Shown here piece by piece: positions 8,614-17,678 of a stretch of DNA of 44,895 bases (position 1 is the stretch's first letter; every line of letters starts with the position of its first letter). The notes below the pieces were generated by a model. The model was not told the origin of the DNA, made no database searches, and saw only the letters and a list, made by a program, of their open reading frames with translations. Both the position numbers and the translations under genes were made by a program. This DNA is from an uncultured Fidelibacterota bacterium. GTDB lineage: Bacteria; Fidelibacterota; Marinisomatia; Marinisomatales; UBA1611. The stretch lies in contig CACEUX010000013.1 in assembly GCA_902562835.1 (NCBI GenBank), forward strand, positions 1 through 44,895, read 5' to 3'.

Positions 8614-9303
8614 ATGAAACGAATATTATTTAACATCATTATTTTAAGTACTTCATGTACAGGTGATAATAATGAATTATATCTTTCACGCATGAAAATG
8701 ATCGAAACACAGATCAAGCAGAGGGGCATTAAAGATCAAGCTATCTTAGATGCTATGTTAAAGATAAATAGGCATGAATTTGTCCAAGAAAATTTTCAAA
8801 GATTGGCATATTCAGATCGCCCTGTTCCTATAGGCTTCGGGCAAACAATAAGCCAACCCTATATTGTCGCCTTTATGAGCGAAAAACTAAATGTTAATAC
8901 TCATCATAAAGTATTGGAGATCGGTACAGGCTCAGGATATCAGGCAGCGGTACTAGCTGAACTTTCGGAACATGTGTACACGATAGAGATCATATCTGAA
9001 TTGGCTAAAAGAGCAGAAAAGGTATTAAATAAGAATAAATACGATAACATTACTGTTCGCATTGGAGATGGCTATAAAGGATGGCCTGAAGAAGCACCAT
9101 TTGACAGGATCATGGTCACAGCAGCCCCAGAAAAGATCCCAGAAAGACTTATTGAACAACTTGCTCCTTCCGGAATAATGGTCATTCCCGTTGGTGAGAC
9201 AGTTATGATGCAATATCTATGGTCTATCACAAAAGAGAATGATGGTTCTATTAAAAAAGAAAAGATTTTCCCTGTAAGGTTTGTACCAATGGTAAAGGAG
9301 TGA
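8614..9303 (+). CDS. pcm: protein-L-isoaspartate O-methyltransferase, exported
   Basis: The SAM-binding motif LEIGTGSGYQ (residues 101-110), the family signature GFGQTISQP (74-82), and the TAAPEKIPERLIEQL and GIMVIPVG segments identify PIMT. The enzyme methylates L-isoaspartyl residues in damaged proteins to start their repair. The unusual point is the N-terminus: about 15 residues form a short hydrophobic signal ending in a Cys (ILSTSC15), suggesting a lipoprotein or at least export. The usual enzyme is cytoplasmic, because SAM is there, but exported PIMTs with signal peptides occur in some bacteria. Internal Met27 could give a plain cytosolic form. It follows the Rieske gene by 33 bases. 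Confidence 0.92.
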   Translation: MKRILFNIIILSTSCTGDNNELYLSRMKMIETQIKQRGIKDQAILDAMLKINRHEFVQENFQRLAYSDRPVPIGFGQTISQPYIVAFMSEKLNVNTHHKVLEIGTGSGYQAAVLAELSEHVYTIEIISELAKRAEKVLNKNKYDNITVRIGDGYKGWPEEAPFDRIMVTAAPEKIPERLIEQLAPSGIMVIPVGETVMMQYLWSITKENDGSIKKEKIFPVRFVPMVKE

Positions 9304-9311
9304 TTTAAGCT

Positions 9312-9467
9312 ATGAACAAGTCAATACTCCTTCTTTTACCAATACTATGCCTCGCAAAAAACCTTACGCTTGAGCACAGAACTAATCCACCAAATAGAGA
9401 GTTGATGGATGTGGAGATCTTTGGCGATATAATGACCCGCACTCAAAAAGTTGTTTTAATTAAATAG
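9312..9467 (+). CDS. 51-residue secreted peptide
   Basis: ATG 9312 opens a signal peptide (MNKSILLLLPILCLA), followed by about 35 residues ending in TRTQKVVLIK and a TAG at 9465. The tail looks like the last strand of T9SS sorting domains in this window (for example KTQKIIFLK). It may be a minimal secreted peptide or the fused ends of a deleted T9SS cargo gene. It sits 8 bases after the methyltransferase stop and 9 bases before the next ATG, fitting the operon exactly, which favours a real gene. No function is recognisable. Confidence 0.55.
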   Translation: MNKSILLLLPILCLAKNLTLEHRTNPPNRELMDVEIFGDIMTRTQKVVLIK

Positions 9468-9476
9468 AATAATATT

Positions 9477-9977
9477 ATGATATATAGACTGATATATATT
9501 ATTTCATTCTTCCAATTAATTTTTGCACAAGCCGCATGGTATAATGGGAATTTAAAAGGTATTGATAATTTCACTATGGAGCTCAATATTAAAGGCTTAG
9601 ATGATGGTGTCTGGGAGAAGAGAGTATATAGTTTTGTCGAGCTGAGATTTTTAGAAAATGATATAAGAATCGTAAAAAACCAAATGCCTAAACTTGTAAT
9701 TGATATAAATATTGTAGATTCAAGAGTCGAGGAGGTCTCATCATTTCTTGTGATATTCAGTCTGTATAATTACAGTATATCAGAGTCAAATTATTACCGT
9801 TCCATGGCGGATACACTTATTACAAATAAACTTATGACCAGTAAGGTCTTCTCACATGAGGTCATGGGGCAAACATCATCGCGTAACCTTTATCGCGATA
9901 TTGAAAAAAGTATAAATAAATTGATATCGATCTACCTTGATCAATGGTTTAGAGATAATCCTCTAAAACAATTTTAG
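9477..9977 (+). CDS. exported protein of unknown function
   Basis: A 166-residue protein with a clear signal peptide (MIYRLIYIISFFQLIFAQA). The mature part starts WYNGNLKGIDNFTMELNIKG and then alternates beta strands and short helices, ending in a charged helix (YRDIEKSINKLISIYLDQWF). I see no catalytic motif. A small periplasmic or outer-membrane-associated domain seems likely. It lies between the small secreted peptide and the CsgG-like protein, all on the same strand, so it may work with one of these envelope proteins. I do not recognise the family. Confidence 0.7.
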   Translation: MIYRLIYIISFFQLIFAQAAWYNGNLKGIDNFTMELNIKGLDDGVWEKRVYSFVELRFLENDIRIVKNQMPKLVIDINIVDSRVEEVSSFLVIFSLYNYSISESNYYRSMADTLITNKLMTSKVFSHEVMGQTSSRNLYRDIEKSINKLISIYLDQWFRDNPLKQF

Positions 9978-10064
9978 AGATCTTGGGCTTTTAACGTCTT
10001 GCTTTGACAATATCCTTCTCTGGTGTAAGTTTAAGGGAAGGGCGGAAAACAACCTTCGCATACA

Positions 10065-11087
10065 ATGATGTCAGTGATCCGAGGAATAATCACAATATAT
10101 CTTGTGACCTTTTGTTTTGCACAGGAGGGCACTAAATACGTTTCCTTTAAAACAGGCAATAACTTGGCTGTCTTGAGATTCGAAGGGTGGGCCATATCTG
10201 ATCCGCTTACTGAATTTCTTACAGAAGAATTAAGAAAGACGATCCGTGACCTGGATATTTTTCAAGTCCAAGATCGAGGTATCACAAATGAAGTAAATAT
10301 TTACTATCCTAGGTCAAAGGATTATTGGGCATGTTGGAGTCAGGAATGTGCAGTCGATCTTGGTAAAAGATTGAATGTTAATTATGTTATTGCTGGAAAT
10401 ATTCAGAAGAAAAATGATGATGAGTTCTTAATTAATGGTCGTTTATTCTCTGTGGATATGGAGACCTTGCTAAATGAATTTGCAATGAACAGTAGTGGTA
10501 TTACAGATAGTCTACTCCTGGAAATGAAGAAAATGGCATATAATGTAAGCGGATTACCAGTTCCTGATACATTATCCGTGGGTACAGATACTTCGCAGGT
10601 AACGACAACAGAAGATATTAAACGAAAGAGAGATTGGTTCAAATTGCCTCCTTTGCCAACTAAGATCAAGGCACTAATGATGTCTACAGCACTCCCAGGT
10701 AGCGGACAAATATGGGTACAAAAGAAATATCCAGGTTATGGGTTTATGGGAACCGAGGCAACCTTGGGTATGGCTGCACTGATAGCATATTACCAGTATA
10801 ACAAAGCGTGGGGAGGGTTTGAAAAGAATTATAATGCATATCAGGATGGCTCTGACCCTCATGCCTTAATAGAGTTGAGACCTAAGATCATCAAGTATGC
10901 ATCCGATACAAGAAAATATAATGCATTTATGAAGAATATCCGAAGCGTGGCCTCATCAATTTGGATCGTAAACATGGTGCATGCATATTTAGTAGCTCCC
11001 AGTGATGACTTTTTTGATGGAGAATATTTCTTTGATCTTGAATACCGACCAGATGTTAATCAGTTTCAATTCAACATCAATTTTTAG
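10065..11087 (+). CDS. exported CsgG/TolB-like N-domain protein with DUF5683-like C-terminus
   Basis: 340 residues. The signal peptide (MMSVIRGIITIYLVTFCFAQ) may start at either of the first two Met codons. Residues 28-150 resemble the N-terminal domain found in CsgG, LpoB and TolB-like proteins: NLAVLRFEGWAISDPLTEFLTEELRKTI, VQDRG and VNYVIAGNIQKK. From about residue 200, LPPLPTKIKALMMSTALPGSGQIW and the Tyr/Gly-rich GYGFMGTEATLGMAALIAYYQY look like DUF5683, a membrane-associated module common in FCB bacteria. The likely site is the inner or outer membrane facing the periplasm, and an accessory role in envelope assembly or secretion is inferred from the domains only. The following lipoprotein gene starts just after its stop. 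Confidence 0.7.
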   Translation: MMSVIRGIITIYLVTFCFAQEGTKYVSFKTGNNLAVLRFEGWAISDPLTEFLTEELRKTIRDLDIFQVQDRGITNEVNIYYPRSKDYWACWSQECAVDLGKRLNVNYVIAGNIQKKNDDEFLINGRLFSVDMETLLNEFAMNSSGITDSLLLEMKKMAYNVSGLPVPDTLSVGTDTSQVTTTEDIKRKRDWFKLPPLPTKIKALMMSTALPGSGQIWVQKKYPGYGFMGTEATLGMAALIAYYQYNKAWGGFEKNYNAYQDGSDPHALIELRPKIIKYASDTRKYNAFMKNIRSVASSIWIVNMVHAYLVAPSDDFFDGEYFFDLEYRPDVNQFQFNINF

Positions 11088-11091
11088 TTAT

Positions 11092-11631
11092 TTGGAAACG
11101 TTGATAAAGTATATTGCTTTATCTTCATTTATCCTACTCATCTCTTGTGAAGAAGCAAAGTATGAGCTTAATAACCCCAGCGACCCTGCAAATATGGATC
11201 TCGATCCGCCTGCTTTATTTTTTCATCCACCAGAGATCAATGCAGCGATCAATGACACTATTTCAGTTGAGCTCTATGGATTAGAATTGAACCCGGCTGC
11301 TGCTGCGCAGCTCAGTATACGCTATGAATATGAAGCTTTAGAAGTAGACTATGTTGAGGCTGGTCCCTTTTTTACAGGCGATAATTTTCCAATTGAAATT
11401 GTAGATGAACCTTCTGATGGAACCTTAGATATCTTTATTTACTATCTTCCAGACATGAATTCTGATCAGAATGAAGGTGGAACTTGGTCAATTGCAACTG
11501 TTCATTTTATTACCAGACAGATACGGGGATCTGCGTTAGAATGGGTTCAGGATAGTACAAGGCTTAGAGATGAAAATAATTTACCAGTGAACATAAAGGA
11601 CTTTGGAGATGGGTGGGTCAATGTTGAATAG
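11092..11631 (+). CDS. cohesin-like domain lipoprotein
   Basis: No ATG lies at the homologous start. TTG codons at 11092 and 11101 begin a good signal (LIKYIALSSFILLIS) followed by a lipobox Cys, while an upstream ATG at 11002 would overlap the previous gene by 86 bases. After the lipidated Cys comes a Pro/Asp linker (NNPSDPANMDLDPP) and a domain that reads like cohesin: NDTISVELYGLEL, LSIRYEYEALEVDYVEAGPFF and WSIATVHFITRQ. Cohesins bind calcium-loaded dockerin modules. The gene ends 11 bases inside the next one, whose product has a dockerin-like segment, so the two are probably translationally coupled. The cohesin call rests on strand pattern and composition and needs a profile search. Confidence 0.65.
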   Translation: METLIKYIALSSFILLISCEEAKYELNNPSDPANMDLDPPALFFHPPEINAAINDTISVELYGLELNPAAAAQLSIRYEYEALEVDYVEAGPFFTGDNFPIEIVDEPSDGTLDIFIYYLPDMNSDQNEGGTWSIATVHFITRQIRGSALEWVQDSTRLRDENNLPVNIKDFGDGWVNVE

Positions 11632-14600
11632 GTCTCTATTAATTTTCCTGATCTCTATCAATTATCTTCAATTATCTGCTCAGGAAGCAAGTTTTGATTT
11701 TAATGAAAATGATTATGTGAATATTTCAAGCGATGTATCTCTACAGGCGTCGGCGGGCATGACCATCGAGTGTTGGGTCAAAGCAGGGTTGGAAAATTAT
11801 TCTAACTATGCCCCGATTGTACATTATATGAGACTGGGAGGGGAAACTGAAGAATCGGGGTTTGCAATTCAATACTTCGATGGGGAATTACGTTTCATGG
11901 TCAATGTAGGAACTGGAGGCTATGATATAGTTGGTGATGGATTACAATTATGGCCAGGAATGACATTGGAACAAAACGTATGGACCCATGTTGCTGGCAC
12001 ATATGATGTGTCCACAGGGCAGGCAAAGATATTTAAAAATGGCGTGGAACAATCAAGTTTTAATACAGAAGGTGGTAATATTAACTGGGATTTCATTGAA
12101 ACTGTAGATATGAAAATTGGAAAAAGTGAAATTAACCCAGGAGGTTCAGATGGCTATTTTGATGGCGGAGTCGATGAAGTACGATTATGGAATATCGCTC
12201 TCGATGATGCGGCACTACAGAATTTCATGTCGAATTGCCCCTTAGGTGAGACGGGTCTAATAGGGTATTGGAATTTTAATGATGGAGATGATGATACCAT
12301 AGACGACCTTACTGATAGTGGTAATAATGGTACTCTAGTAAATAATGGTGAAGGTGACTGGGATTCTGATGTCCATGATAATCCTCTCTGTTTGGGCTCA
12401 GGGGTATGTGTGGATTCTGTTGTTATCTCATTACCCTTTTTTCATTCTTCCTCTCTAGATGAATCAATGGGGGATGATTGGACATTTCAAAGTTATCCCC
12501 ATGGAGCTGATTATGCTTACGAGATCACGTTATCCACGCAAAGAAATTTATATGTGGATACCTGTGACCCATTAACTGATTTTGATACGATCCTTGCTAT
12601 AAAGGATGAGTGCGGGAATGATGTTTCAATAACCGAATTTGATGACGGTACAGAAGACTTTTGCCCTGAAGCAAGTGTAGACCCACCATATTTTGCGAGT
12701 ATTATTGATAGTGTTACCCTTGAAGCTGGTACCTATTACATCATTGTTGATGGTTATAGCGGTAATACAGGTAATTACAAGCTAGCAATGGGAACTCTTC
12801 CTGAGATCATTGGTTCTGCGATCGCACCAGATGACAGTTACCTTGAAATCCAGTTTAGTGAGGGGATGTATACAGATGCAACGGGTAATGGAGCGCTGGA
12901 AGTGTCTGACTTTGAGATCTCATTTGATCAGAATGGTGGGACTGCCGATGGGGTAAGTATTGACTATTTGACCAATAATACAGGTGATCCACTTGAAGGG
13001 GGGGAGGATACAGTACGTTTTGTTATTAACGTGGAGGGCGAATCTACCGGTAATGAATTAGTTACTATCCGCCCACAAACCAATGCTTCCATCTTTAATT
13101 CATTTGGGATTGGCCTTTTAAGGAGTGCAGACATCACTCAACAACTTTCAGATCAGCTAGTGCCATTTTTAATATCTTCAAACCCAGACAATGGTTCAAT
13201 AGATATTGCTACATATTCTGATATCACATTGGGATTTTCTGAGCCTATCCAAAATAATAATGGCTCTGATATCAACAATTCTAATTCTGAAAATTCAGTA
13301 GTTCTTAAAAATGTGAACACAGGTGAAACCTTAGGTTATTCAATAAGTACAGCCAATAATACAGATTTTACTATTGAGCCAGATGAAGATCTGCCAGAAT
13401 TTACTTTTATCCAGATCATTCTTTTGAATATTCAGGACACATTTGGAAATACCTTTGCTAATGATACCATCCAATTTCAAACAGCAGATGAATCTCCACC
13501 ATTAATTCAATCAAGTGACCTTGCATCTACAAATGGATATGTTATGATCTCTTTTAGTGAGGGTGTTTATTCATCCAACGAAGGAACAGGCGGAATTGAA
13601 GTGTCAGACCTGAGTTATACTTTCGAATCTAATGGTGGTAACTGCGGCTCAGCATCAATAACCAGTTTGATTAATTTTACTGGCGCTATCTTGTCAGGTG
13701 GAGAGTCAACTATACATGCATTGGTCGAGTTAGATGGGGCACCATCAGGTTCAGAGACAATTGTCTTAGCCCCAGTGAATGGTTCATCAATATATGATCA
13801 AGTTGGTAACCCTATGTATCCATCCAGTACCACTGCGACCTTACTTTTTAATTCATCTGCACAGATTCTCAATCAAGTTCTATCAGATAGTAATGAATAT
13901 GTAGATATTACATTTTCAAATGGTGTCTATGGTAATTCTTCTCAATCAGCAATAGTAGGTGTCTCAGATGTACAGGTTGAGTTGAATTCAAATAGTGGAA
14001 ATGCCACAAATGTAACAGTTGTGAACATCACTACTAATTCGGGGGCTACACTTACTGGAGGTGAAGAGACAATACGAGTTTACCTAAGTTTTGATGCCCT
14101 GCCCTCCGGTGTTGAAACAATAATTGTCAGTCCATCAGGGGATACTCAAATATATAATACTGCGGGAGTTTTGGTACCTCAATCGGAAAATACAGGTCTA
14201 ATACCTTTATTCGATCAATTACCTCCAAGTGGGGATTCGGATGCTGAGGATGGTGCTTTGAATGTTGACCAGGGTGATTCATTATCTATGACATTTACTG
14301 ATAATCTTTATAATCCTGAAACAGGAGAATTAGTAACCATTTCCGAGTTAGCAGAGTTTGTTACACTCTGTTCCGGAGACAGTACAGGTGCTGATATCCC
14401 CTTTGAGCTTATTATGGAAGGAGAGCCTCCGACTTTGTATGTTATACCAGAAGAAGACTACCAGAGCGAAGAAAATATATTTTTTGCTTTTAATGCGGTC
14501 CTTGCTGATGAAAGTGGTAATACGGTGGAATTTAATTTTCAGGCATCTTTTTCTATTCGCGATTATGTACCACTTGCTGCTGATTTTTCTATTTTAGCAC

Positions 14601-16072
14601 CGGATAATTCTTATATTGACATTCAATTTAATGACCAGATCTTTGGTAATAATGATGCAACAGGCTTGATTGAGGTTAATGATATTATGGCTACGATTAT
14701 TTCGAATGGGAGTGAGGTTAGTAATTGTAATATCACTAGTTTGACACTAACGGATAGTAATTTTATAATTGGTGGAGAAACAAGTATACGAGTCAATCTT
14801 GAATATAATTCTACACCAGATGGCAATGAATACATCATACTAGAACCAACTGAAGGTGTCACATTATTTGATGAATCTGGTAATCAATTTTCAGAGACAA
14901 GTTATACTGATACTCTAAATCTTTATGACCTATTACCACCAAGTGTTGATACCATATCCGTCCCTATTGATTCTTTTATTGTTTTAATGCAAAACACTCC
15001 ATTAATATTTGATTTCAATGAGCAAATAGATTCTCTCCAATTCACAGTTGTATCTGGCGCTATTGATTCAGTCAGTTTCGAATCAACTCGTTTTGATTCA
15101 TCGATTCAGATCATTTTAAAGCCTCCATTTGCTAGTTATGATTCTATAACCGTTAATTTTTCTTATCTTGAAGATCAGGCAGGACTGTCTACTGTAGATA
15201 TTTCATATACATACATAACACCAATACTTGGAGACTATGACCTAGATTCAGCAATAACTTATAATGACCTAATGGATTTAGTTGAGAATTGGGAATTTGA
15301 AAATTATAATTATGAATTAGCTCCTGTTGTGGGGACTGCTCCCCATTTCGTTTCATACCCAAATAGTAAGTTTGATATTGAAGATGGGATGGCATTCATG
15401 CAAATGTGGTCTTGGTACCAAAAAGAATTTGGGGAGATTGATACAGAGACAATACAGGTTGGCCCCCCGCTTGATATTTTTGGGAATGACAATAACATAT
15501 ATATTGTGATCGATGATTCGATAGCCTCCGGACAACTACAACTAGTATATGATATAGGTACAACGCCAGTCCAATTTTCGCAGCGTTTAGCAAGAGAAAA
15601 AGAATTATTTATAAACAGTCACTTTCCTGAGAAAGGGTTCTCGATATTAGAATTTGCCAGAACAGGCCAAATAATTAAAGATACTTTAAAATTGACACTA
15701 GAGGAATCATCAGAAATTAGACTTTCTTATAAATTTGATAGTAATTCACGACCAAATGCTAATAGGGGATATATTGATATCAACCAAAATCAAGTTCCAA
15801 CTAAGGTTGCACTTTATCCAGCTTATCCAAATCCATTTAATCCCACAACGACTTTCCGATTTGATATCCCAAGATCAGATATGGGCAAAAAAGTGATTTT
15901 AATGATCTTCGACATCAAAGGCAGGCAGGTAGCATCATTGGTCAATGGCTCGAAACTTCCAGGCGCATATGATGTGCAATGGCAAGCTGATAAGTTTTCT
16001 TCTGGGATGTATTTTGCAAAGCTTATTTATGGTAATATAGTAAAAACACAAAAGGTCATATTGTTGAAATAG
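11621..16072 (+). CDS. giant T9SS cargo: LamG, PPC, Ig-like repeats, dockerin-like module
   Basis: I chose ATG 11621 because it opens the signal peptide MLNRSLLIFLISINYLQLSAQ; ATG 11603 would add six polar residues. Order: a LamG/concanavalin-like domain (about 11690-12260), a pre-peptidase C-terminal-like domain (about 12400-12800; GTYYIIVDGYSGNTGNYKL), four copies of a roughly 115-residue module (see the repeat entries) with SbsA-like Ig domains between them, a dockerin-like stretch at 15233-15410 with an EF-hand loop (D-x-D-x-D...D), another beta domain, and a sorting domain with YPNPFNP and the terminal VILLK. No catalytic domain is seen, so adhesion or glycan binding at the surface is the likely role. 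The paired cohesin-like lipoprotein suggests it may be docked on the outer membrane. Confidence 0.85.
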   Translation: MLNRSLLIFLISINYLQLSAQEASFDFNENDYVNISSDVSLQASAGMTIECWVKAGLENYSNYAPIVHYMRLGGETEESGFAIQYFDGELRFMVNVGTGGYDIVGDGLQLWPGMTLEQNVWTHVAGTYDVSTGQAKIFKNGVEQSSFNTEGGNINWDFIETVDMKIGKSEINPGGSDGYFDGGVDEVRLWNIALDDAALQNFMSNCPLGETGLIGYWNFNDGDDDTIDDLTDSGNNGTLVNNGEGDWDSDVHDNPLCLGSGVCVDSVVISLPFFHSSSLDESMGDDWTFQSYPHGADYAYEITLSTQRNLYVDTCDPLTDFDTILAIKDECGNDVSITEFDDGTEDFCPEASVDPPYFASIIDSVTLEAGTYYIIVDGYSGNTGNYKLAMGTLPEIIGSAIAPDDSYLEIQFSEGMYTDATGNGALEVSDFEISFDQNGGTADGVSIDYLTNNTGDPLEGGEDTVRFVINVEGESTGNELVTIRPQTNASIFNSFGIGLLRSADITQQLSDQLVPFLISSNPDNGSIDIATYSDITLGFSEPIQNNNGSDINNSNSENSVVLKNVNTGETLGYSISTANNTDFTIEPDEDLPEFTFIQIILLNIQDTFGNTFANDTIQFQTADESPPLIQSSDLASTNGYVMISFSEGVYSSNEGTGGIEVSDLSYTFESNGGNCGSASITSLINFTGAILSGGESTIHALVELDGAPSGSETIVLAPVNGSSIYDQVGNPMYPSSTTATLLFNSSAQILNQVLSDSNEYVDITFSNGVYGNSSQSAIVGVSDVQVELNSNSGNATNVTVVNITTNSGATLTGGEETIRVYLSFDALPSGVETIIVSPSGDTQIYNTAGVLVPQSENTGLIPLFDQLPPSGDSDAEDGALNVDQGDSLSMTFTDNLYNPETGELVTISELAEFVTLCSGDSTGADIPFELIMEGEPPTLYVIPEEDYQSEENIFFAFNAVLADESGNTVEFNFQASFSIRDYVPLAADFSILAPDNSYIDIQFNDQIFGNNDATGLIEVNDIMATIISNGSEVSNCNITSLTLTDSNFIIGGETSIRVNLEYNSTPDGNEYIILEPTEGVTLFDESGNQFSETSYTDTLNLYDLLPPSVDTISVPIDSFIVLMQNTPLIFDFNEQIDSLQFTVVSGAIDSVSFESTRFDSSIQIILKPPFASYDSITVNFSYLEDQAGLSTVDISYTYITPILGDYDLDSAITYNDLMDLVENWEFENYNYELAPVVGTAPHFVSYPNSKFDIEDGMAFMQMWSWYQKEFGEIDTETIQVGPPLDIFGNDNNIYIVIDDSIASGQLQLVYDIGTTPVQFSQRLAREKELFINSHFPEKGFSILEFARTGQIIKDTLKLTLEESSEIRLSYKFDSNSRPNANRGYIDINQNQVPTKVALYPAYPNPFNPTTTFRFDIPRSDMGKKVILMIFDIKGRQVASLVNGSKLPGAYDVQWQADKFSSGMYFAKLIYGNIVKTQKVILLK
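12816..13155 (+). repeat. adhesin module repeat, copy 1
   Basis: First of four copies of a beta-rich module in the giant T9SS protein. Shared landmarks are DDSYLEIQFSEGMY, an EVSDFE segment, a GG-E-(D/S/T)T-(V/I)R/H element and a closing strand with IFNSFG. The other copies start near 13513, 13861 and 14581. The boundaries are approximate, by eye. Confidence 0.7.
13513..13860 (+). repeat. adhesin module repeat, copy 2
   Basis: Second copy of the module: STNGYVMISFSEGVYSS, GIEVSDLSYTFESNGG, LSGGESTIHALVEL, PSGSETIVLAPVNG, IYDQVGNP. It is protein-level similarity rather than DNA identity, so the duplication is old or the copies have diverged under selection. Confidence 0.7.
13861..14205 (+). 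repeat. adhesin module repeat, copy 3
   Basis: Third copy: DSNEYVDITFSNGVYGN, VGVSDVQVELNSNSG, LTGGEETIRVYLSF, PSGVETIIVSPSGD, IYNTAGV. It follows copy 2 directly with no linker domain. Confidence 0.7.
14581..14925 (+). repeat. adhesin module repeat, copy 4
   Basis: Fourth copy: PDNSYIDIQFNDQIFGN, LIEVNDIMATIISNGS, IIGGETSIRVNLEY, PDGNEYIILEPTEG, LFDESGN. An Ig-like segment (14210-14580) separates it from copy 3. Confidence 0.7.
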
Positions 16073-16125
16073 GTGACTTTGCTTCATTGCTTCAAATTAG
16101 AAAGCACTATTACATTTAGTCCAGA

Positions 16126-16926
16126 ATGAAAAATTTACTAACAACACAGCAATTGCGTGAAAAGTATAAACCTGATTCTATTTTAAAAAGTGTTGATGAG
16201 ATCTTTGAGATAAATTTTGATAAATTAATTTCATCTCTGACTCATGATGATAGTCCTCTAAATAAATATGGTCAAGATCAACAGATCTCATTTTTGGACT
16301 CGGCTTCCATCAATAGTGATGACCTGGCAAATAAAGTTGCGTCTTTTCTAAAGGATACAATCTATTTTATGACCCTTTCAAAAAAAGAAAGAACCAAGGT
16401 CACTCAAAAGATGAGAGCTTACTATTCAGAGGTAGTAAAGAATCAACTACATCGAATCGACCAATTAATTGCCGATCAAGAGGTAGGTACACTAAAACAT
16501 ACAACTGACCCTTCTCCAGTACATAAAGGTATGGTACAAGTATTCCAGATCTTGATCATGGTAAGAAATAATCTTGAGATCGAGAATGATTATCGGAAAG
16601 GACTTGCAAGGTCAGGTTACCTGACTGGACTACAGATCTCAATGGGGGAATTTTTTACTTTTCTAAATAAGTTAGGAATGAATCAAAAAGATCAGATCAC
16701 ATTGGTTCAGCGCTTATTTGATGATTTTAAAGTAGATTGGGAAGCTGGAGATAGAGAGAATATCAAGCTTTCTCTACAAAGCCCTGCTTTAGATTATTAT
16801 AAAATGACCCAAGAAGATCTACAAAAGATATCTAGCTTGATCTATTCTAATAAGGTCAACGATAGTATAATGACAAATTTGCTTGAGCATGCGATCACTT
16901 TAAAAAAGAGAGTAAGGCGCTTCTGA
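16126..16926 (+). CDS. helical cytoplasmic protein of unknown function
   Basis: 266 residues, no signal peptide and no membrane segment. It is almost entirely charged amphipathic helix, for example KKERTKVTQKMRAYYSEVV, QLHRIDQLIADQEVG and ENDYRKGLARSGYLTGLQIS. I recognise no family motif. The stop is followed 6 bases later by the start of a membrane protein gene, so it is probably co-transcribed with it. Possible roles include a regulatory or scaffolding protein, but nothing in the sequence decides this. Confidence 0.7.
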   Translation: MKNLLTTQQLREKYKPDSILKSVDEIFEINFDKLISSLTHDDSPLNKYGQDQQISFLDSASINSDDLANKVASFLKDTIYFMTLSKKERTKVTQKMRAYYSEVVKNQLHRIDQLIADQEVGTLKHTTDPSPVHKGMVQVFQILIMVRNNLEIENDYRKGLARSGYLTGLQISMGEFFTFLNKLGMNQKDQITLVQRLFDDFKVDWEAGDRENIKLSLQSPALDYYKMTQEDLQKISSLIYSNKVNDSIMTNLLEHAITLKKRVRRF

Positions 16927-16932
16927 TCTTCT

Positions 16933-17625
16933 ATGACTGATCCAGTTGTTATCCAACCCCTATCTGATCTCTGGTTAATAGGTATATTAGTATCTTTAAT
17001 AATATCTATTATGATCGTTCAGGTTGGTATTCGAATACCACCTGATAAAAGACGTGTTTTAATGATGACTCTTGGAACTTTTATTCTCGTGCTAGAGGTT
17101 TTGCAACAGTTCTATTACTCTCATTTAGGTATATGGACGATAGAGAAGTCAATACCTATACACTTATGTGGTATTTCGGTTATCATTGCAGGGATTATGA
17201 TGATAAAACCAGATCAGAATGGGTTTGAATTTTTAGCATTGATAGGTTCGCCTGGAGCTATGCATGCCCTCCTTACCCCTCAGTTAAATCATGGTTATGA
17301 TATATTTTTAGTTTATAAATATTATATTGGTCATTCTGCAATTATTCTTATCCCTTTATTTCTTGCTATTGTGCAAGGATATAGAATAAGGAGATCGTCC
17401 TGGTTAAGGGTCCTTTTAATGTGCCAGTTTTTGATCCTTTTCATTGGGACTGCGAACTATTTGTTAAATTCAAATTATATGTATCTATCTGAAAGACCTT
17501 TGGTTGACAACCCCATGATCATCGGCGAATGGCCATGGTATATTATAGGGTTTGAAATACTTGGACTTGTACATATCCTTATATTTTATTTTGGGTATCG
17601 TAGGATGAGACCTTTACCATTCTAA
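16933..17625 (+). CDS. YwaF/TIGR02206-like integral membrane protein
   Basis: 230 residues with about seven hydrophobic segments. The marks of the YwaF family are the motif IPIHLCGISVIIAGIMMI, the SPGAMHALLTPQLNHGYD segment and a later H residue in YYIGHSAIILIPLFLAI, followed by a WPWYI segment. The family is widespread in bacteria and has no established function; the conserved His and Pro residues inside the membrane hint at a ligand or proton path. It follows the helical protein by 6 bases. Confidence is good for the family and nil for the role. Confidence 0.8.
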   Translation: MTDPVVIQPLSDLWLIGILVSLIISIMIVQVGIRIPPDKRRVLMMTLGTFILVLEVLQQFYYSHLGIWTIEKSIPIHLCGISVIIAGIMMIKPDQNGFEFLALIGSPGAMHALLTPQLNHGYDIFLVYKYYIGHSAIILIPLFLAIVQGYRIRRSSWLRVLLMCQFLILFIGTANYLLNSNYMYLSERPLVDNPMIIGEWPWYIIGFEILGLVHILIFYFGYRRMRPLPF

Positions 17626-17678
17626 AATGATTCATTAATAATTTATATTAATTCAATCTATTATATTTTTGATCTATA

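Noticed and set aside
11002-11091. ATG 11002 as the start of the cohesin-like lipoprotein
   Set aside because: It would overlap the preceding gene by 86 bases and bury the signal peptide about 30 residues inside.
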